Shown: piece after piece, positions 1 through 12,603 of the stretch
Position numbering within the stretch: position 1 is the first letter of the stretch
Layout: each line of letters begins with the position of its first letter
NCBI GenBank assembly: GCA_019636275.1
Contig: JAHBXY010000029.1
Span: 1-64,000 of the forward strand
Direction: 5' to 3'
Origin: Planctomycetota bacterium
GTDB lineage: Bacteria > Planctomycetota > J058
Length of the DNA: 64,000 bases
Notes under the pieces: generated by a model
What the model was told of the DNA's origin: nothing
The model's input: only the letters and a program-made list of their open reading frames with translations
Databases searched by the model: none
Made by a program: the position numbers and the translations under genes

Positions 1-2433
1 CCCGAGCCCGAGCCGGAGGAGCGCGGGTTCCTGGCCCGCGTGGCGGTCGAGGGGCGCGCGGCGCAGGTGTCGCTCCTGTGCCTCGCCGGCCACTACGGCG
101 CGGCCCGCGACCTGGCCCAGACGACGCTGGCCCGCGACCCGGCCAACGCCCGCGCGCACGCCGCCCTGGGCGAGGCGCTCGCCGGCCTGGGGCAGGACGC
201 CCAGGCGCTGTCGGCGTACACCAACGCCGTCCGCGCCGACCCGAACGACCCGGCGCTCGTCCGCGGCTACGCGCAGGTGCTCTCGCGCCTCGGCCGCCAC
301 GCCGAGGCGGTCGCCGCCTACCGGCGGCTCGTCGGCCCGGGCAAGGGCGAGGCGCGCGACATCGTGGCCCTCGCCGCGGCCCTGCGCCGCAGCGGCGACG
401 CCGCCGGCGCGCAGCGCGCGTTCGAGGAGCTGGCGCGGCGCGACCCGCAGAGCCTCGAGCCGGTGCGCCAGCAGGGCGAGGCGCTCCTCGCCGGCGGCGA
501 CATCGACGGCGCCGCCGCCTGCCTCGAGCGCCTCCAGCAGCAGGAGACGGCGCCCCACGCGATCGCCCTGGCCCTCGCCGAGTCGCTGGCGAGCGCCGGC
601 CGCGCCTCGGCGTCGCCGCGCGCGGCCCTGGCCTGCGGGCGCACGTTCCTGGCCGCCGGGCGGCCGCTGGCGGCCGTGCGCGCGCTGGGCCCGCTGGCGG
701 CGCGCGACCCGAGCGACCTGAACCTCAAGCGCGCCCTTGGGCTGGCCTACGCCCGGCTCGGGGCCGGGGCCCTGGCCGAGGAGCAGCTCCTCGTCGTCGC
801 CCAGCGCGGCGCCGCCGGCGCCGACGAGTTCCTGGCCCTGGGCGAGGTCTACCTGGAGCGCGGCGACACGGTCCAGGGGGCCCGGGCGCTCTCGCAGGCC
901 GTGCGCGCGCGCCCCGAGGACCCGGTCGTCCGGCGCGCCCTCGCCCGCGCCCTGGCCGCGCAGGGCGACCTCGAGGGGGCCCTGCGCGAGCTCAAGGCGG
1001 CGCACCACCACGCCGGCGCCGACCACGCGGCGCTCGAGGACGAGCTCGACCGCATCACCGAGCGGGCGTTCGCCAAGCGCGTGCGCCAGATCGAGGAGCG
1101 GCTGCAGGCGCAGGAGGACGACGCCCAGGCCCGCCTCGACCTCGCCGAGGCGCTGGTCCAGCGCGGCGACCTCGCCGACGCGATCAGCCACATCGAGCGC
1201 GCCAGCCAGGTGGCCGGGTTCCTCGACGCCGCGGTGCTCCTCACCGAGCGCCTGCTCGAGGACGCCGACACGAAGCGCCCGCTCGTGCTGCTCCTGGCCA
1301 CGCTCTTCGAGCGCCACGACGACCCGGCGCGGGCGATCGTGGCCCTCGAGGAGTACCTGGCCGCCGCGCCGGACGACCCGGAGCTGCGCCTCGTGCTCTA
1401 CCGCTGCTACGCGGCCACCGGCCGCATGCAGGACGCCGTCGTCGGCCTCCGCGCGCTGCTGCAGGACGCGCCGCCGAGCCAGCTCCAGCACGCGGTCGAG
1501 CTCGCCGCGCGGCTCCTCGACCAGGAGGGCTACCAGGCGCTGGCGGTGTCGGTCGCCCGCGCCGAGCGCCGCCTCGGCCACGTCGAGGCGGCGGGGCGGC
1601 TGTTCCGCCGCCACCTCGAGGCCGAGCCCGAGGACGCCGACGCGCGCCACGAGCTGGCCACGCTCCTCGAGGACGCCGGGCAGGTGGGCGAGGCCTACGA
1701 GGTGCTGAAGGTCCTCCTCGACGACGGCCAGGGGACCACGGCCGAGCTCGAGCGGCTGGCGACGCTGGCCCTGGGCGCCGGGAAGGTCGACCACGCGGTC
1801 GAGCTCCTGCGCCGCTGCGTCGACCGTCACCCCGAGGACCTGTCGCTGCGCCACGCGCTCGAGGCGGCCGAGGCGCGCCAGCGCGACGAGCAGATCCGCG
1901 CCCTGCGCGGGGCCTCGCGCGACGAGGACCGCCTGCGCCTGGCGGCGCTGTGCGCCGAGGCGGGGCGCGCCGAGCAGGCGATCGAGATCCTGCGCGCGCT
2001 GGGGCGCCTGGGCGACAACCCGGAGCTCTCGTACCTGCGCTTCTCCGCCGAGCACTTCGCCCGCACGGGCAAGACGGCCAAGGCCGAGGCCGCCATGCGG
2101 CAGGTCGGCGCGGCGCTCAGCTACCCGGCGGGCTCCGACCAGCACAAGCAGCTCCTCTGCCGCATCGCCGCCATGCACGAGCACGCGGGCGAGCGGCGCG
2201 CCGCGCGGCGCGTCTACCTGGAGGTCCACGCCCTCGACGCCCGCTTCCAGGACGTCGAGGCGCGCCTCGAGGCCATGAGCGACGACGTCGCCGGACAGGC
2301 GGCCGCGGGCGCGCTCGACGCGCGCCTGGTGGAGCTCGTCGACGTCGGCGCGCCGCTGGGGACGATCTTCGACGCCCTGAACGCCCACGACCTGGCCCTC
2401 GACCCCCGGCACCTGGAGAGCTTCCGGACCTGA
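1..2433 (+). CDS. Long TPR-repeat protein, 5' end outside window
   Basis: The reading frame is open from the first base; the first possible start inside the window is GTG 40, but in-frame Pro/Glu-rich codons precede it, so the true start probably lies upstream. The visible 797+ residues are almost entirely helical tetratricopeptide-like repeats, with recurring A-x-A-x-x-x-L-G and G-x-x-x-x-A-x-x-x-Y/L patterns. No signal peptide, membrane segment or enzymatic domain is visible. The Pro/Glu-rich start could be a linker from an upstream domain such as a kinase, which is common for TPR proteins in related genomes. Function cannot be assigned beyond protein-protein interaction. It ends with a TGA well separated from the next gene. 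Confidence 0.8.
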   Translation, partial: PEPEPEERGFLARVAVEGRAAQVSLLCLAGHYGAARDLAQTTLARDPANARAHAALGEALAGLGQDAQALSAYTNAVRADPNDPALVRGYAQVLSRLGRHAEAVAAYRRLVGPGKGEARDIVALAAALRRSGDAAGAQRAFEELARRDPQSLEPVRQQGEALLAGGDIDGAAACLERLQQQETAPHAIALALAESLASAGRASASPRAALACGRTFLAAGRPLAAVRALGPLAARDPSDLNLKRALGLAYARLGAGALAEEQLLVVAQRGAAGADEFLALGEVYLERGDTVQGARALSQAVRARPEDPVVRRALARALAAQGDLEGALRELKAAHHHAGADHAALEDELDRITERAFAKRVRQIEERLQAQEDDAQARLDLAEALVQRGDLADAISHIERASQVAGFLDAAVLLTERLLEDADTKRPLVLLLATLFERHDDPARAIVALEEYLAAAPDDPELRLVLYRCYAATGRMQDAVVGLRALLQDAPPSQLQHAVELAARLLDQEGYQALAVSVARAERRLGHVEAAGRLFRRHLEAEPEDADARHELATLLEDAGQVGEAYEVLKVLLDDGQGTTAELERLATLALGAGKVDHAVELLRRCVDRHPEDLSLRHALEAAEARQRDEQIRALRGASRDEDRLRLAALCAEAGRAEQAIEILRALGRLGDNPELSYLRFSAEHFARTGKTAKAEAAMRQVGAALSYPAGSDQHKQLLCRIAAMHEHAGERRAARRVYLEVHALDARFQDVEARLEAMSDDVAGQAAAGALDARLVELVDVGAPLGTIFDALNAHDLALDPRHLESFRT

Positions 2434-2476
2434 AGGCGTGGCCTCGCGGCAACGCGGCGGCGGAGCGCCGTTTGTT

Positions 2477-2503
2477 GTGGCCCTGCTCCGTGGGAGGGGC
2501 CAC
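2477..2503 (+). terminator. Stem-loop after the TPR gene, possible terminator
   Basis: A 7-bp perfect inverted repeat, GTGGCCC and GGGCCAC, encloses a 13-nt loop about 45 nt after the TPR stop codon. There is no T-run after it (a TTTGTT lies before it), so an intrinsic terminator reading rightward is only possible, not shown. Confidence 0.3.
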
Positions 2504-2570
2504 GTCGCAAGTCGACGCGGGCCCGGCGGCCCGCGCGGAAGTGCGCGCCGCGGACGCGAAAGGAGTCGCG

Positions 2571-2792
2571 GTGCACCAGCGGGGCGACGTCGGGCGGCGG
2601 GAGGCGGTCATCAGGTGGCTGCTCGAGCGGCTGGACCCGGGCGCGCTCGAGCGGGTGCGGCGGGCGGTGGGCGGGGGGCCGGGCGCGTCCGTGCCGGACC
2701 TCGTCGCCGAGCGCGGCGTCGACCTCGACCTGCTCGTCCGGACGGTCGGACCCGACGAGTGGCGCGCCGCCCTGCGATCGCCCGCGCGCTGA
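2571..2792 (+). CDS. Small hypothetical protein (73 aa)
   Basis: A GTG start at 2571 is preceded by an excellent ribosome-binding site, AAAGGAG, 5 nt upstream. The product is Arg-rich and helical, with the stretches AVIRWLLERLDPGALERVRR and DLDLLVRTVGPDEWRAAL. I recognise no family. Longer versions of this frame upstream are only an out-of-frame shadow of the TPR gene. The strong Shine-Dalgarno sequence is the main reason to accept this start. It lies 40 nt before the next lipoprotein gene and could be cotranscribed with it. Confidence 0.5.
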   Translation: MHQRGDVGRREAVIRWLLERLDPGALERVRRAVGGGPGASVPDLVAERGVDLDLLVRTVGPDEWRAALRSPAR

Positions 2793-2832
2793 CGGCTGGC
2801 GCGCCGGCCTCACACCCTGTATCCCTTGGTCC

Positions 2833-3459
2833 ATGAGCCCACGCCGCGCGCTGGCCGCCCTGGTCCTCGTCTCCGCCTGCGCCACGTCGGAGGAGCAGGC
2901 GCCCGCGGCGGCGCCGGACGAGGGGGCCCGGGGGCAGGTCGGGGCGGTCGACGGCAGCGGCCCCGCGCAGCCCGGCCGCCGGCGCGCCGACCACATCCTG
3001 ATCGACGTGACGAAGGCCGACCTGGCCACGCAGGTCCTCCCGCTGTTCGAGGAGCAGGTCGGGCTCACGATCGTGTGGCGCGGCGACCCGCGTCAGCTCA
3101 CGCTGCGCCTCACGCAGCCGGTCCCCTGGGAGGAGGCGCTGTCGCTCGTGTGCCAGTTCACGCGCACGCATCCGACGCGCGACTACCAGGACCGGATCGT
3201 CCTGAAGGACGGCTGGGGCGGCGACCTCGGCGACGGCGACCTCGAGGCGCTCAAGGCCCGCGGCCAGGCCCGCGGCGGCGGCCAGGGAGGTCGACAGGGC
3301 GGGGGCGGCCAGGTCGCCCAGCCGGGCTGGAACGACGGCCGCCAGGCGCCGCCGCCGACCGGCGGCGGGGTCCCCCAGCCGACCGGGGCCTACTCGGGGG
3401 GCGAGGAGGCCAACCGCCTGCTCCAGGGCACCAACACCAGGACCTCGCCCCCCAGGTAG
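2833..3459 (+). CDS. Lipoprotein with secretin-STN-like domain
   Basis: The N-terminus is a short type II signal peptide with lipobox LVSAC, so the mature protein should be lipid-anchored at Cys16. Residues about 55-125 resemble the secretin and TonB short N-terminal (STN) fold: a beta-strand (ILIDVTKADLATQVLPLFEE), a helix, then QLTLRLTQPVPWEEALSLVC, which fits the family pattern where a residue run 'vtlrl.nvp.eeAL..l' precedes a long helix. After that comes a Gly/Gln/Pro-rich low-complexity tail to residue 208. The protein is too short to be a secretin; it may be an accessory or pilotin-like envelope component. The STN assignment is by pattern only. The ATG start is chosen because the signal peptide begins there. 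Confidence 0.6.
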   Translation: MSPRRALAALVLVSACATSEEQAPAAAPDEGARGQVGAVDGSGPAQPGRRRADHILIDVTKADLATQVLPLFEEQVGLTIVWRGDPRQLTLRLTQPVPWEEALSLVCQFTRTHPTRDYQDRIVLKDGWGGDLGDGDLEALKARGQARGGGQGGRQGGGGQVAQPGWNDGRQAPPPTGGGVPQPTGAYSGGEEANRLLQGTNTRTSPPR

Positions 3460-3504
3460 GGCGACGGCGGCGCGGGACCGCTGCGAAGCCGCGGGGTGAT
3501 CGCG

Positions 3505-3510
3505 TACAAT
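3505..3510 (+). promoter_or_regulatory. Putative -10 hexamer TACAAT
   Basis: TACAAT is a near-consensus -10 box about 28 nt before the TerB-like gene. A weak TGCGAA lies 17 nt upstream. The leader then contains a strong GGGAGG ribosome-binding site before the ATG. Confidence 0.4.
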
Positions 3511-3538
3511 CCTCCTGGACCCCGGCGGGAGGACCCCC

Positions 3539-3874
3539 ATGGAAGCCGAGCTCTACTTCCAGAACCTGGCCCTGGCCGCGCTCGTCGACGGCGAGCTCGA
3601 CGACCGCGAGACCGCGCTCCTGGAGAAGCACGCCGAGAACCTGCGCCTGTCGAGCGAGAAGGCGCAGGAGATCCTCAACCGCGTCGCCGCGGGCGAGCTC
3701 ACCGAGTTCTACAAGCCCCAGAGCCGCGAGGCGCGCGAGCGCGCCTTCAAGGCCGTGGTCCGCATCCTCCGCGCCGACAAGAAGCTGACCGGCAAGGAGC
3801 AGAAGATGATCAAGCTGATCGGCGTGCGCATGGAGATCGACGACGCGCGCATCGACGAGGCGCTCCGCCACTAG
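3539..3874 (+). CDS. TerB-like protein (111 aa)
   Basis: A compact all-helical protein with the layout of TerB/co-chaperone-like domains: [20 protein letters not shown] near the N-terminus (acidic D-G-E-L-D motif after the first helix), then [20 protein letters not shown] in the second half, where D-x-x-L-x-x-K-E-x-x repeats the same acidic turn. In TerB proteins these acidic turns bind metal. It is preceded by GGGAGGACCCCC-ATG. It stands alone between the lipoprotein and methionine synthase genes, and its cellular role is unknown; linkage to tellurite resistance should not be assumed from the fold. Confidence 0.6.
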   Translation: MEAELYFQNLALAALVDGELDDRETALLEKHAENLRLSSEKAQEILNRVAAGELTEFYKPQSREARERAFKAVVRILRADKKLTGKEQKMIKLIGVRMEIDDARIDEALRH

Positions 3875-3944
3875 CGCGCGCCCGACACCCGAGGGGGACG
3901 GGCGGCGCCGCCGCGCGGCGCGCCCGAGAGAGGTTCCGCTCCAG

Positions 3945-7616
<3,672 letters not shown>

Positions 7617-7854
7617 CCCGGATCATGCACGAGTGGAGGTCGTCACGTTCACGCGAAGTCGAGCCAGGAGAGTGCAGGATCCGGGCGGTGCCCGAGCGAG
7701 GGGCTCGGCAAACACCGGGCCGGTCTCCACACGGTGTCGTCGAGGAGCGCCGAGCCCCGAGCGAGGTGGCCGACGACCTGGCGAGGATCGTTCAGGGTTC
7801 CGTGCAGGTGCGGTGCGGCTGTCGTCACGCGGTCATGAATGATCCGAGCTAGGT

Positions 7855-7977
7855 GTGATCGACGGCTGCGGCCGCGGATGCCGGGCTCTGCGGCGCGCGC
7901 GCGGCCGATAGGATCAGGCGATCGATACCGGCCGCGCGCGCGCCGCAGCGCCTCGGCCTCCGCGCCCTCGCCTCACT
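7855..7977 (+). repeat. Dispersed hairpin repeat, copy A
   Basis: Begins with CGACGGCTGCGGCCGCGGAT, then a perfect 20-bp inverted repeat (7888-7907 with 7929-7948), whose loop contains TAGGATCAGGCGATCGATA. A tail ending CCCTCGCCTCA follows. The same order of head, stem, TAGGATC...GATCGA loop, stem and tail is found at three other places in the window. Confidence 0.8.
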
Positions 7978-8049
7978 CGTGGTTGCATTCCACCCGTGGC
8001 TCGAGCGTGCCGAGTGCGAGCTCGTCACTTCGAAGACAGGTCCTTGCGT

Positions 8050-8140
8050 GACCGACGGCTGCGGCCGCGGATGCCGGGGCGAGGGGGTGCGCGCGCGGGT
8101 CGTAGGATCCGGAGATCGAGACGACCCTCGCCGCTCGTCC
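8050..8140 (+). repeat. Dispersed hairpin repeat, copy B (right arm truncated)
   Basis: Same head (CCGACGGCTGCGGCCGCGG) and the same loop core, TAGGATCCGGAGATCGAGA. Only the inner part of the stem survives (GGGTCGT with ACGACCC). The right arm is shortened compared with copies A and C. Confidence 0.7.
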
Positions 8141-8248
8141 TCGACCCGTCAGAGCGAGCGATGGGGACGGGCGGAACGGGCCAGATCGTGCCGATCCGGG
8201 GACTGGCGCCGATCGCCCGCCCCTCGCGAGCGCATCACGCGTCGCAGG

Positions 8249-9169
8249 TCACCTGAGCCGCTGCCACTCCACGGCCACGTGCACCGCCTTGTGGTCCGAG
8301 AGCGGGCCGCCGGCCGCGTCGACGAACTCGTCGGCGAAGCGCCAGCGGAGCGGCGCGAGGGCCACGTCGGCCGTGCTGCGCAGCATGACGCGGTCGATCG
8401 TCTCGGGCAGGCCGCCGATCGTGCGGGCTGCGTCGGCGAGACCGACGCGCGCCATGAAGTCGACCAGGATCACCTCGTCCTGCGGGGTCGTCGCCTTGAG
8501 GTTCGTGTCGCCGGCGACGATCAGCGGCCGGTCGACCGAGAACGCCTCGATGAACGTCGCGAGCTGCGCGAACTGCGCGCGCCGCGCGTCGATGTCGCCC
8601 TGGTCGCGGCCGGCGTCGGCGTGCAGGTTGTAGACGTCGACCTCGACGCCCGGGCCGAACACGTGGCGGGCGAAGGTGAAGCCCTTCGAGGCCAGGCCGT
8701 CGCTGCTGTGGTTGAACAGGCCGTGCCAGCGCGACCACTTCACGCGCGTGAGCGAGTGGAACGGGGACTCCGAGAAGGTGTTCAGCCCGTCGTTCATCGG
8801 CGTCGAGTGCCCGACGAGCGGCGGCGACTGGAAGGGGTGGCGCGCGTCGCGCGCGAGCTCGACGTGGTACCAGAAGTCCTCCTGCACGAGCACGAGCTCG
8901 TACGCGTTCAGGAGGGGGCTGATCTGCGGGATGTTCCGCACGGGGTCGGAGCTGGAGATCCCCTGCGGCAGCCCGGCCACGTTGTAGGAGAGCACCTCGA
9001 CCACGCCCGTGGGGAGCGTGGACGTCGCGGTCGTCGCGGGCGCCGGCGTGCTGGAGGAGACCGGGGCCGCCGTCGTCGAGGCCGCGCCGCCGCCGCCGCC
9101 CGAGGACGAGCCGCCACAGCCGGCGGCGAGTCCGGCGAGGAGCAGGGAGAAGATGGTGGTCCGCGGCAT
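8249..9169 (-). CDS. Secreted endonuclease/exonuclease/phosphatase-family lipoprotein
   Basis: A 306-residue protein with a lipoprotein signal peptide (LLLAGLAAGC) and a Gly/Ser/Thr-rich linker to about residue 50, consistent with a surface or outer-membrane anchor. The rest has the EEP-superfamily hallmarks in order: SYNVAGLP (metal-binding Asn), VLVQED (metal-binding Glu), YNLHADAG, VAGDTNL (catalytic Asp/Asn) and the terminal SDHKAV (catalytic Asp-His). This fold includes sphingomyelinases, phosphoinositide phosphatases and secreted DNases. The lipid anchor and the length favour a phosphodiesterase acting outside the cytoplasm; the substrate is unknown. The ATG follows GCGGAGGCGCG. Confidence 0.85.
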   Translation of the reverse strand: MPRTTIFSLLLAGLAAGCGGSSSGGGGGAASTTAAPVSSSTPAPATTATSTLPTGVVEVLSYNVAGLPQGISSSDPVRNIPQISPLLNAYELVLVQEDFWYHVELARDARHPFQSPPLVGHSTPMNDGLNTFSESPFHSLTRVKWSRWHGLFNHSSDGLASKGFTFARHVFGPGVEVDVYNLHADAGRDQGDIDARRAQFAQLATFIEAFSVDRPLIVAGDTNLKATTPQDEVILVDFMARVGLADAARTIGGLPETIDRVMLRSTADVALAPLRWRFADEFVDAAGGPLSDHKAVHVAVEWQRLR

Positions 9170-9425
9170 CGCGCCTCCGCGCCCGGTGCGGGCTCGGTGA
9201 TACCGGATCGACCGCCCGAGCTCAACGACGTGGCCGGTTTTTACGTCCGCATCGCGCGCGCAACCCCAGTCCCTGGTGAGGGCGACCCCTCGTGCCTGCG
9301 GAGCCTCGCGGCCGAGCGGGGAGCCTGCCCCTGCCCCGACCCGGGGTCAGGGCGGACCCCGTTGCGCTTGCCCCGGCGGGCCGGGCGGCGCGGCGCCTGC
9401 GTGGGACCCCGCGGAGGAGGGCGGG
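9170..9425. promoter_or_regulatory. Divergent promoter region with imperfect direct repeats
   Basis: This gap separates the divergent lipoprotein and FHA genes. It holds a TTTTT run near 9238 in otherwise GC-rich DNA, and two similar blocks, GGTGAGGGCGACCCC (about 9277) and GGTCAGGGCGGACCCC (about 9346). The second block sits in a CCCGACCCGGGGTC dyad. These could be regulator sites; no -10/-35 pair is clear. Confidence 0.3.
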
Positions 9426-10124
9426 ATGGCCAGTCAGACGGAGCGATCGTCGGCGGTGTACCAGCTCGCGACGAGCACGCGCACGCTCGTGCTGCGGCCG
9501 GGGGCGAAGGTCCGGATCGGGCGCCATCCCGACAACGAGCTCGCGATCGACGACGCGACGGTCTCGCGCTTCCACGCCGTCCTCGCGTGGGAGGCCACGG
9601 CGGCGCGCCCGGTGGTCGAGGACCTCAACAGCCTCAACGGCACGCTGCTCGACGGGCTGCGCGTGAACCGCGGCGCGGTCCGCGAGTGGTCCACGGTGCG
9701 CGTGGGCCAGGTGGACGTGTCGGTGTGCCTGACGCATCCCGCCCTGATCCCGTCGGCCGGCGACTCGGCGTGCCGCATGTTCGACGAGTGGTCGCCCGAC
9801 GAGCGCGGCGCCGTCGACGGCCCCGAGGCGGTGCAGGAGCTGCTCCTGCGCCTCGAGCGCTCGCGGCGGACGGTCTCCCTGCTCCTCCAGGGCGGGGGCG
9901 CGCAGGCCTGGGTGACCTTCGGCCGGGGCGGCGTCGTCGACGCGCGCTCGCGCGGCCTGCGCGGGGTGGAGGCCCTGCGCGACCTCGTCGCCCACGCGCC
10001 GGCGGGTCCATACCTGATCACGACCGCGGTGGTGCCCTGCGAGGCCACGCGCGCGCTGTCGGTGCGCGAGTTCCTGCGCGACGAGGCGCGCCGGCCGGGG
10101 TCGCTGCTGGCCAGCGGCGGCTGA
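9426..10124 (+). CDS. FHA-domain protein with DUF4388-like C-terminal domain
   Basis: The 232-residue protein starts at an ATG with GGAGGAGGGCGGG in front; the frame is open further upstream but that part has no conserved content. Residues about 20-105 form a forkhead-associated domain: RIGRHPDNELAI, TVSRFHA and NSLNGTLLDG are its three phosphothreonine-binding signatures (G-R, S-R-x-H, N-G). Residues about 130-210 resemble DUF4388/PATAN modules (LLLRLERSRRTVSLLLQ, then GGVVDARSRG). Such proteins usually read Ser/Thr kinase output. It ends at 10124, exactly where the convergent dehydrogenase gene begins its stop codon. A paralogue follows at 11288. Confidence 0.85.
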   Translation: MASQTERSSAVYQLATSTRTLVLRPGAKVRIGRHPDNELAIDDATVSRFHAVLAWEATAARPVVEDLNSLNGTLLDGLRVNRGAVREWSTVRVGQVDVSVCLTHPALIPSAGDSACRMFDEWSPDERGAVDGPEAVQELLLRLERSRRTVSLLLQGGGAQAWVTFGRGGVVDARSRGLRGVEALRDLVAHAPAGPYLITTAVVPCEATRALSVREFLRDEARRPGSLLASGG

Positions 10125-11135
10125 TCAGGCGCGCTTGATCCGGTCGCCGCCCACGCGGTTCGGGCTCGTGCCGGTGCGCTCCACGGCGGTGACGTTCGCG
10201 AGCGTCGTCTCCGCGATGCGCGCCAGCGCCTCGCGGGTGAAGAACGCCTGGTGCCCGGTGACGATCACGTTGGGGAACGTGAGCAGGCGCGCGAACACGT
10301 CGTCCTGGATCCCGCCGGCCGACAGGTCCTCGAAGAACAGGGCCTCCTCCTCCTCGTAGACGTCGAGGCCCAGGTGGCCGATCTTGCCGCTCTTGAGCCC
10401 GGCGATCACCGCCCGCGTGTCGACGAGGCCGCCGCGGCTGGTGTTGATCAGCATGACCCCGTCGCGCATGAGCGACACGGCGCGCGCGTCGATCAGGTGC
10501 CGCGTGCGCGGCGTGAGCGGGCAGTGGAGCGTCACGATCCCGGCCTGCGAGAGGAGGTCGTCGAGCGCGACGTAGGCGGCGCCCATGGCCTCGACCGCCG
10601 GGTCGGGCGTCGGGTCGTAGCAGAGGACGCGGCAGCCGAAGCCGAGCAGGATCCGCGCGACGACCCTGCCGATCTGGCCCGTGCCGACGACCCCGGCCGT
10701 CTGCTCGCACAGGTCGAAGCCGAGCAGGCCCTCGAGCGAGAAGTTGCCCTCGCGCACGCGGGCGTGGGCGCGGTGGAGCTTGCGGTCGAGGGCCAGGATC
10801 AGGGCCACCGTGTGCTCCGCCACGGCGTTGGGCGAGTAGGCGGGCACGCGCGCGACGACCAGCCCCAGCCGGTCGGCCGCGACCAGGTCGACGTGGTTGA
10901 ACCCGGCCGAGCGCAGGGCGATCAGCCGCGTGCCGCCGGCCGCCAGGGCCTCGAGGACGGGCGCGTCGAGCGTGTCATTGACGAAGGCGCACACGGCGTC
11001 GTGCCCGTGCGCCAGCGGGGCCGTGAGCAGGCCCAGGCGCGGCTCGAAGAAGGTGAGCTCGTGGCCGTGGGGCGCGTTGGCGGCGGTGAGGAACTCGCGG
11101 TCGTACCCCTTGGTGCTGAACACGGCCACGCGCAT
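10125..11135 (-). CDS. D-lactate dehydrogenase-like 2-hydroxyacid dehydrogenase
   Basis: An NAD-dependent D-2-hydroxyacid dehydrogenase, 336 residues, cytosolic. The N-terminus ([16 protein letters not shown]) and [11 protein letters not shown] match the fermentative D-lactate dehydrogenase branch. The Rossmann motif is [10 protein letters not shown]. The catalytic triad is visible: Arg in NTSRGGLVD, Glu in GLDVYEEE and His in TGHQAFFT. The ATG at 11135 follows a good GGAGGGCCCC site; a farther start at 11162 would bypass it. Likely reaction: pyruvate + NADH to D-lactate, though close relatives act on other 2-oxoacids. It is placed between two FHA paralogues and is convergent with the first at zero spacing. 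Confidence 0.88.
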   Translation of the reverse strand: MRVAVFSTKGYDREFLTAANAPHGHELTFFEPRLGLLTAPLAHGHDAVCAFVNDTLDAPVLEALAAGGTRLIALRSAGFNHVDLVAADRLGLVVARVPAYSPNAVAEHTVALILALDRKLHRAHARVREGNFSLEGLLGFDLCEQTAGVVGTGQIGRVVARILLGFGCRVLCYDPTPDPAVEAMGAAYVALDDLLSQAGIVTLHCPLTPRTRHLIDARAVSLMRDGVMLINTSRGGLVDTRAVIAGLKSGKIGHLGLDVYEEEEALFFEDLSAGGIQDDVFARLLTFPNVIVTGHQAFFTREALARIAETTLANVTAVERTGTSPNRVGGDRIKRA

Positions 11136-11287
11136 GGGGCCCTCCTGCCGGCGATGATGCACGAGGCCGGCGCCGCGTGGGGGCGGGGCAGCGCGCCGCG
11201 GGTGGGGTGGTTTCCCCGCTCCCGCGGGGTGACGGGGCGGGCAGGCGCGCCCGATGCGGAGTGCATGGGATTTGCGCCAGGTTGGCC

Positions 11288-11995
11288 GTGATCGACCTCG
11301 ACCCCTCCCACGTGTTCCGCATCCAGGCCCCCGACCGGGTCGTCGTCCTCGCGCGGGGGCAGCGCCTGGGGATCGGCCGCGACCCGCGCAACGAGCTCGT
11401 CGTCCACGACCCGACGGCGTCGCGCTTCCACGCGGCGCTCGACTGGACGCGCCGCGGGCCGCCCGTCGTCGTCGACCTGCGCAGCGCCAACGGCACGCTC
11501 CTCGACGGGGCGCGGGTCGACGGCCAGGCGGCGCTGGAGGAGCGCTGCGCGCTCACGATCGGCCGCCTGACGCTCCACATCGAGCTGCGGCACCCGGCGA
11601 TCATCCCCGCGGCCGAGCCGCTCATGGTCCCGCTCGCCGGCGAGCGCGGCCCCGAGCTCGACGGCGTGCTGCCGGGCCCCGCCGCGCTCCAGGCGCTGCT
11701 CCTCGACCTCGGGCAGGCGCGCCGCACGGGCACGCTCTGGCTCGAGCACGAGGGGCTCCACGCGCTCTCGCGCGTCACGCTCGCCCTGGGCCAGGTCGTC
11801 GACGCGCGCGGCCCGGCCGGGCGCGGGAGCGAGGCGCTGCGCCAGACCCTCGTGCGCCCGGGCGCCGTGCGCTACATGCTGCGCCGCGAGGTCGAGCCCT
11901 GCGAGGAGCCGCTGGCGCTCACGGCGCGGCAGGCGATCGCGCTGGCCTGCGACACGCGGCCGGAGGCGACGCGGACTCTTCAGCGGGCGGGCTGA
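11288..11995 (+). CDS. FHA-domain protein, paralogue of the gene at 9426
   Basis: A 235-residue protein if the GTG at 11288 is used; GTG 11261 is an alternative. It has the same two-module plan as its paralogue: an FHA domain with [22 protein letters not shown] and SANGTLLDG, then a DUF4388-like module with [17 protein letters not shown] and [11 protein letters not shown]. The C-terminal [17 protein letters not shown] parallels TTAVVPCEATRALSVRE of the first copy, so the two clearly arose by duplication. The role is inferred to be phosphothreonine-dependent signalling. No ribosome-binding site is obvious. It converges on the membrane-protein gene with 15 nt between stops. Confidence 0.83.
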   Translation: MIDLDPSHVFRIQAPDRVVVLARGQRLGIGRDPRNELVVHDPTASRFHAALDWTRRGPPVVVDLRSANGTLLDGARVDGQAALEERCALTIGRLTLHIELRHPAIIPAAEPLMVPLAGERGPELDGVLPGPAALQALLLDLGQARRTGTLWLEHEGLHALSRVTLALGQVVDARGPAGRGSEALRQTLVRPGAVRYMLRREVEPCEEPLALTARQAIALACDTRPEATRTLQRAG

Positions 11996-12010
11996 CGCTG
12001 ACGTCCGCGC

Positions 12011-12514
12011 TCAGGCCAACGCGGGGGGAAGGTCCGCCTCCACCCCGCAGAAGCGCGCCACCCGCTCGCACTCGGTCCGGGCGGTCCTGGGGTCCGTGAC
12101 GGTCTCGAGCCGGAGCGGGCGCTCGCCGTCGATGAGGAGCGTGATGACGTAGCGCGTCTCGGTCTGTCTGTGGCCCCGGGGCGGGATCTCCACCGTCACC
12201 CCCGTCACCCGGTCGAGCGCGTAGCGGCGCCGTCGCAGCGTGACGGGCTGGAGCGAGAACGTGGAGAAGACCGCTCCCTCGGCGCGGTCGATCACGACGT
12301 CTCGCCGCGCGAGGACGGAGTAGGCCCCGAGGGCGAGCGCGCCCAGCCCCAGGAGGCCGTCGTGCTGGCTTCCCGTCAGGAAGGCGCTCCAGAAGCCCAC
12401 CGTCGCCACGAGGCCCAGCGTCATGGCCCCCAGCAGCCGCCCGGGCTCGCCGCCGCTGGGGGTCAGCGCCCCCGTGTGGAACTCGATCAGCGCGGGGCGC
12501 CCGTCAGGCTTCAC
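12011..12514 (-). CDS. Small membrane protein, PH-like, unknown function
   Basis: A 167-residue protein from GTG 12514. Two closely spaced hydrophobic segments (LLGAMTLGLVATVGFWSAFL and LLGLGALALGAYSVLA) form a hairpin after a short polar N-terminus. The C-terminal ~100 residues are beta-rich (VVIDRAEGAVFSTFSL, VTGVTVEIPP, TRYVITLLIDGERPLRLE) and resemble bacterial PH-like membrane proteins, which read a membrane hairpin followed by a PH-type sheet. No enzyme motif is seen. The frame continues open into the upstream gene only because that gene is frameshifted. Start choice is uncertain: the ribosome-binding site is weak. Confidence 0.6.
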   Translation of the reverse strand: MKPDGRPALIEFHTGALTPSGGEPGRLLGAMTLGLVATVGFWSAFLTGSQHDGLLGLGALALGAYSVLARRDVVIDRAEGAVFSTFSLQPVTLRRRRYALDRVTGVTVEIPPRGHRQTETRYVITLLIDGERPLRLETVTDPRTARTECERVARFCGVEADLPPALA

Positions 12515-12561
12515 GGGTCCGATCAGACCCGAGCGGCAGGGCGCGGGCAAGGTCGCGGAAG

Positions 12562-12603
12562 GCCGGGGCGGCCGGGCGGGGGGAAGCCGCCCGGCCGCCC
12601 GGC
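12562..12603 (-). terminator. Strong GC hairpin directly after the TPR gene
   Basis: An 18-bp inverted repeat (left arm 12562-12579, right arm 12587-12603, one bulged base, 7-nt loop) starts immediately after the TGA of the minus-strand TPR gene. It is too GC-rich to be accidental base composition alone, but lacks a U-run. Probably a 3'-end structure that terminates or protects the transcript. Confidence 0.5.

Larger units (their letters stand above)
7617..8248. other. Gene-poor intergenic stretch with hairpin repeats
   Basis: No convincing gene lies between metH and the next minus-strand gene. A 75-codon frame (7625-7852) begins just after metH and ends at a TAG directly before repeat copy A, but its sequence matches nothing I know and has no ribosome-binding site. 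The stretch holds an inverted repeat GGGGCTCGGC (7700-7709) with its complement at 7749-7758, and copies A and B of the dispersed hairpin repeat. Confidence 0.6.

Noticed and set aside
7633..7842. A 69-codon frame after metH
   Set aside because: Arg/Ser/Gly-rich, no family, overlaps another equally weak frame, and has no ribosome-binding site.
7888..7948. Copy A stem as an ordinary intrinsic terminator of metH
   Set aside because: It lies over 270 nt past the stop, has no U-run, and its loop is conserved in other copies, which a simple terminator would not need.
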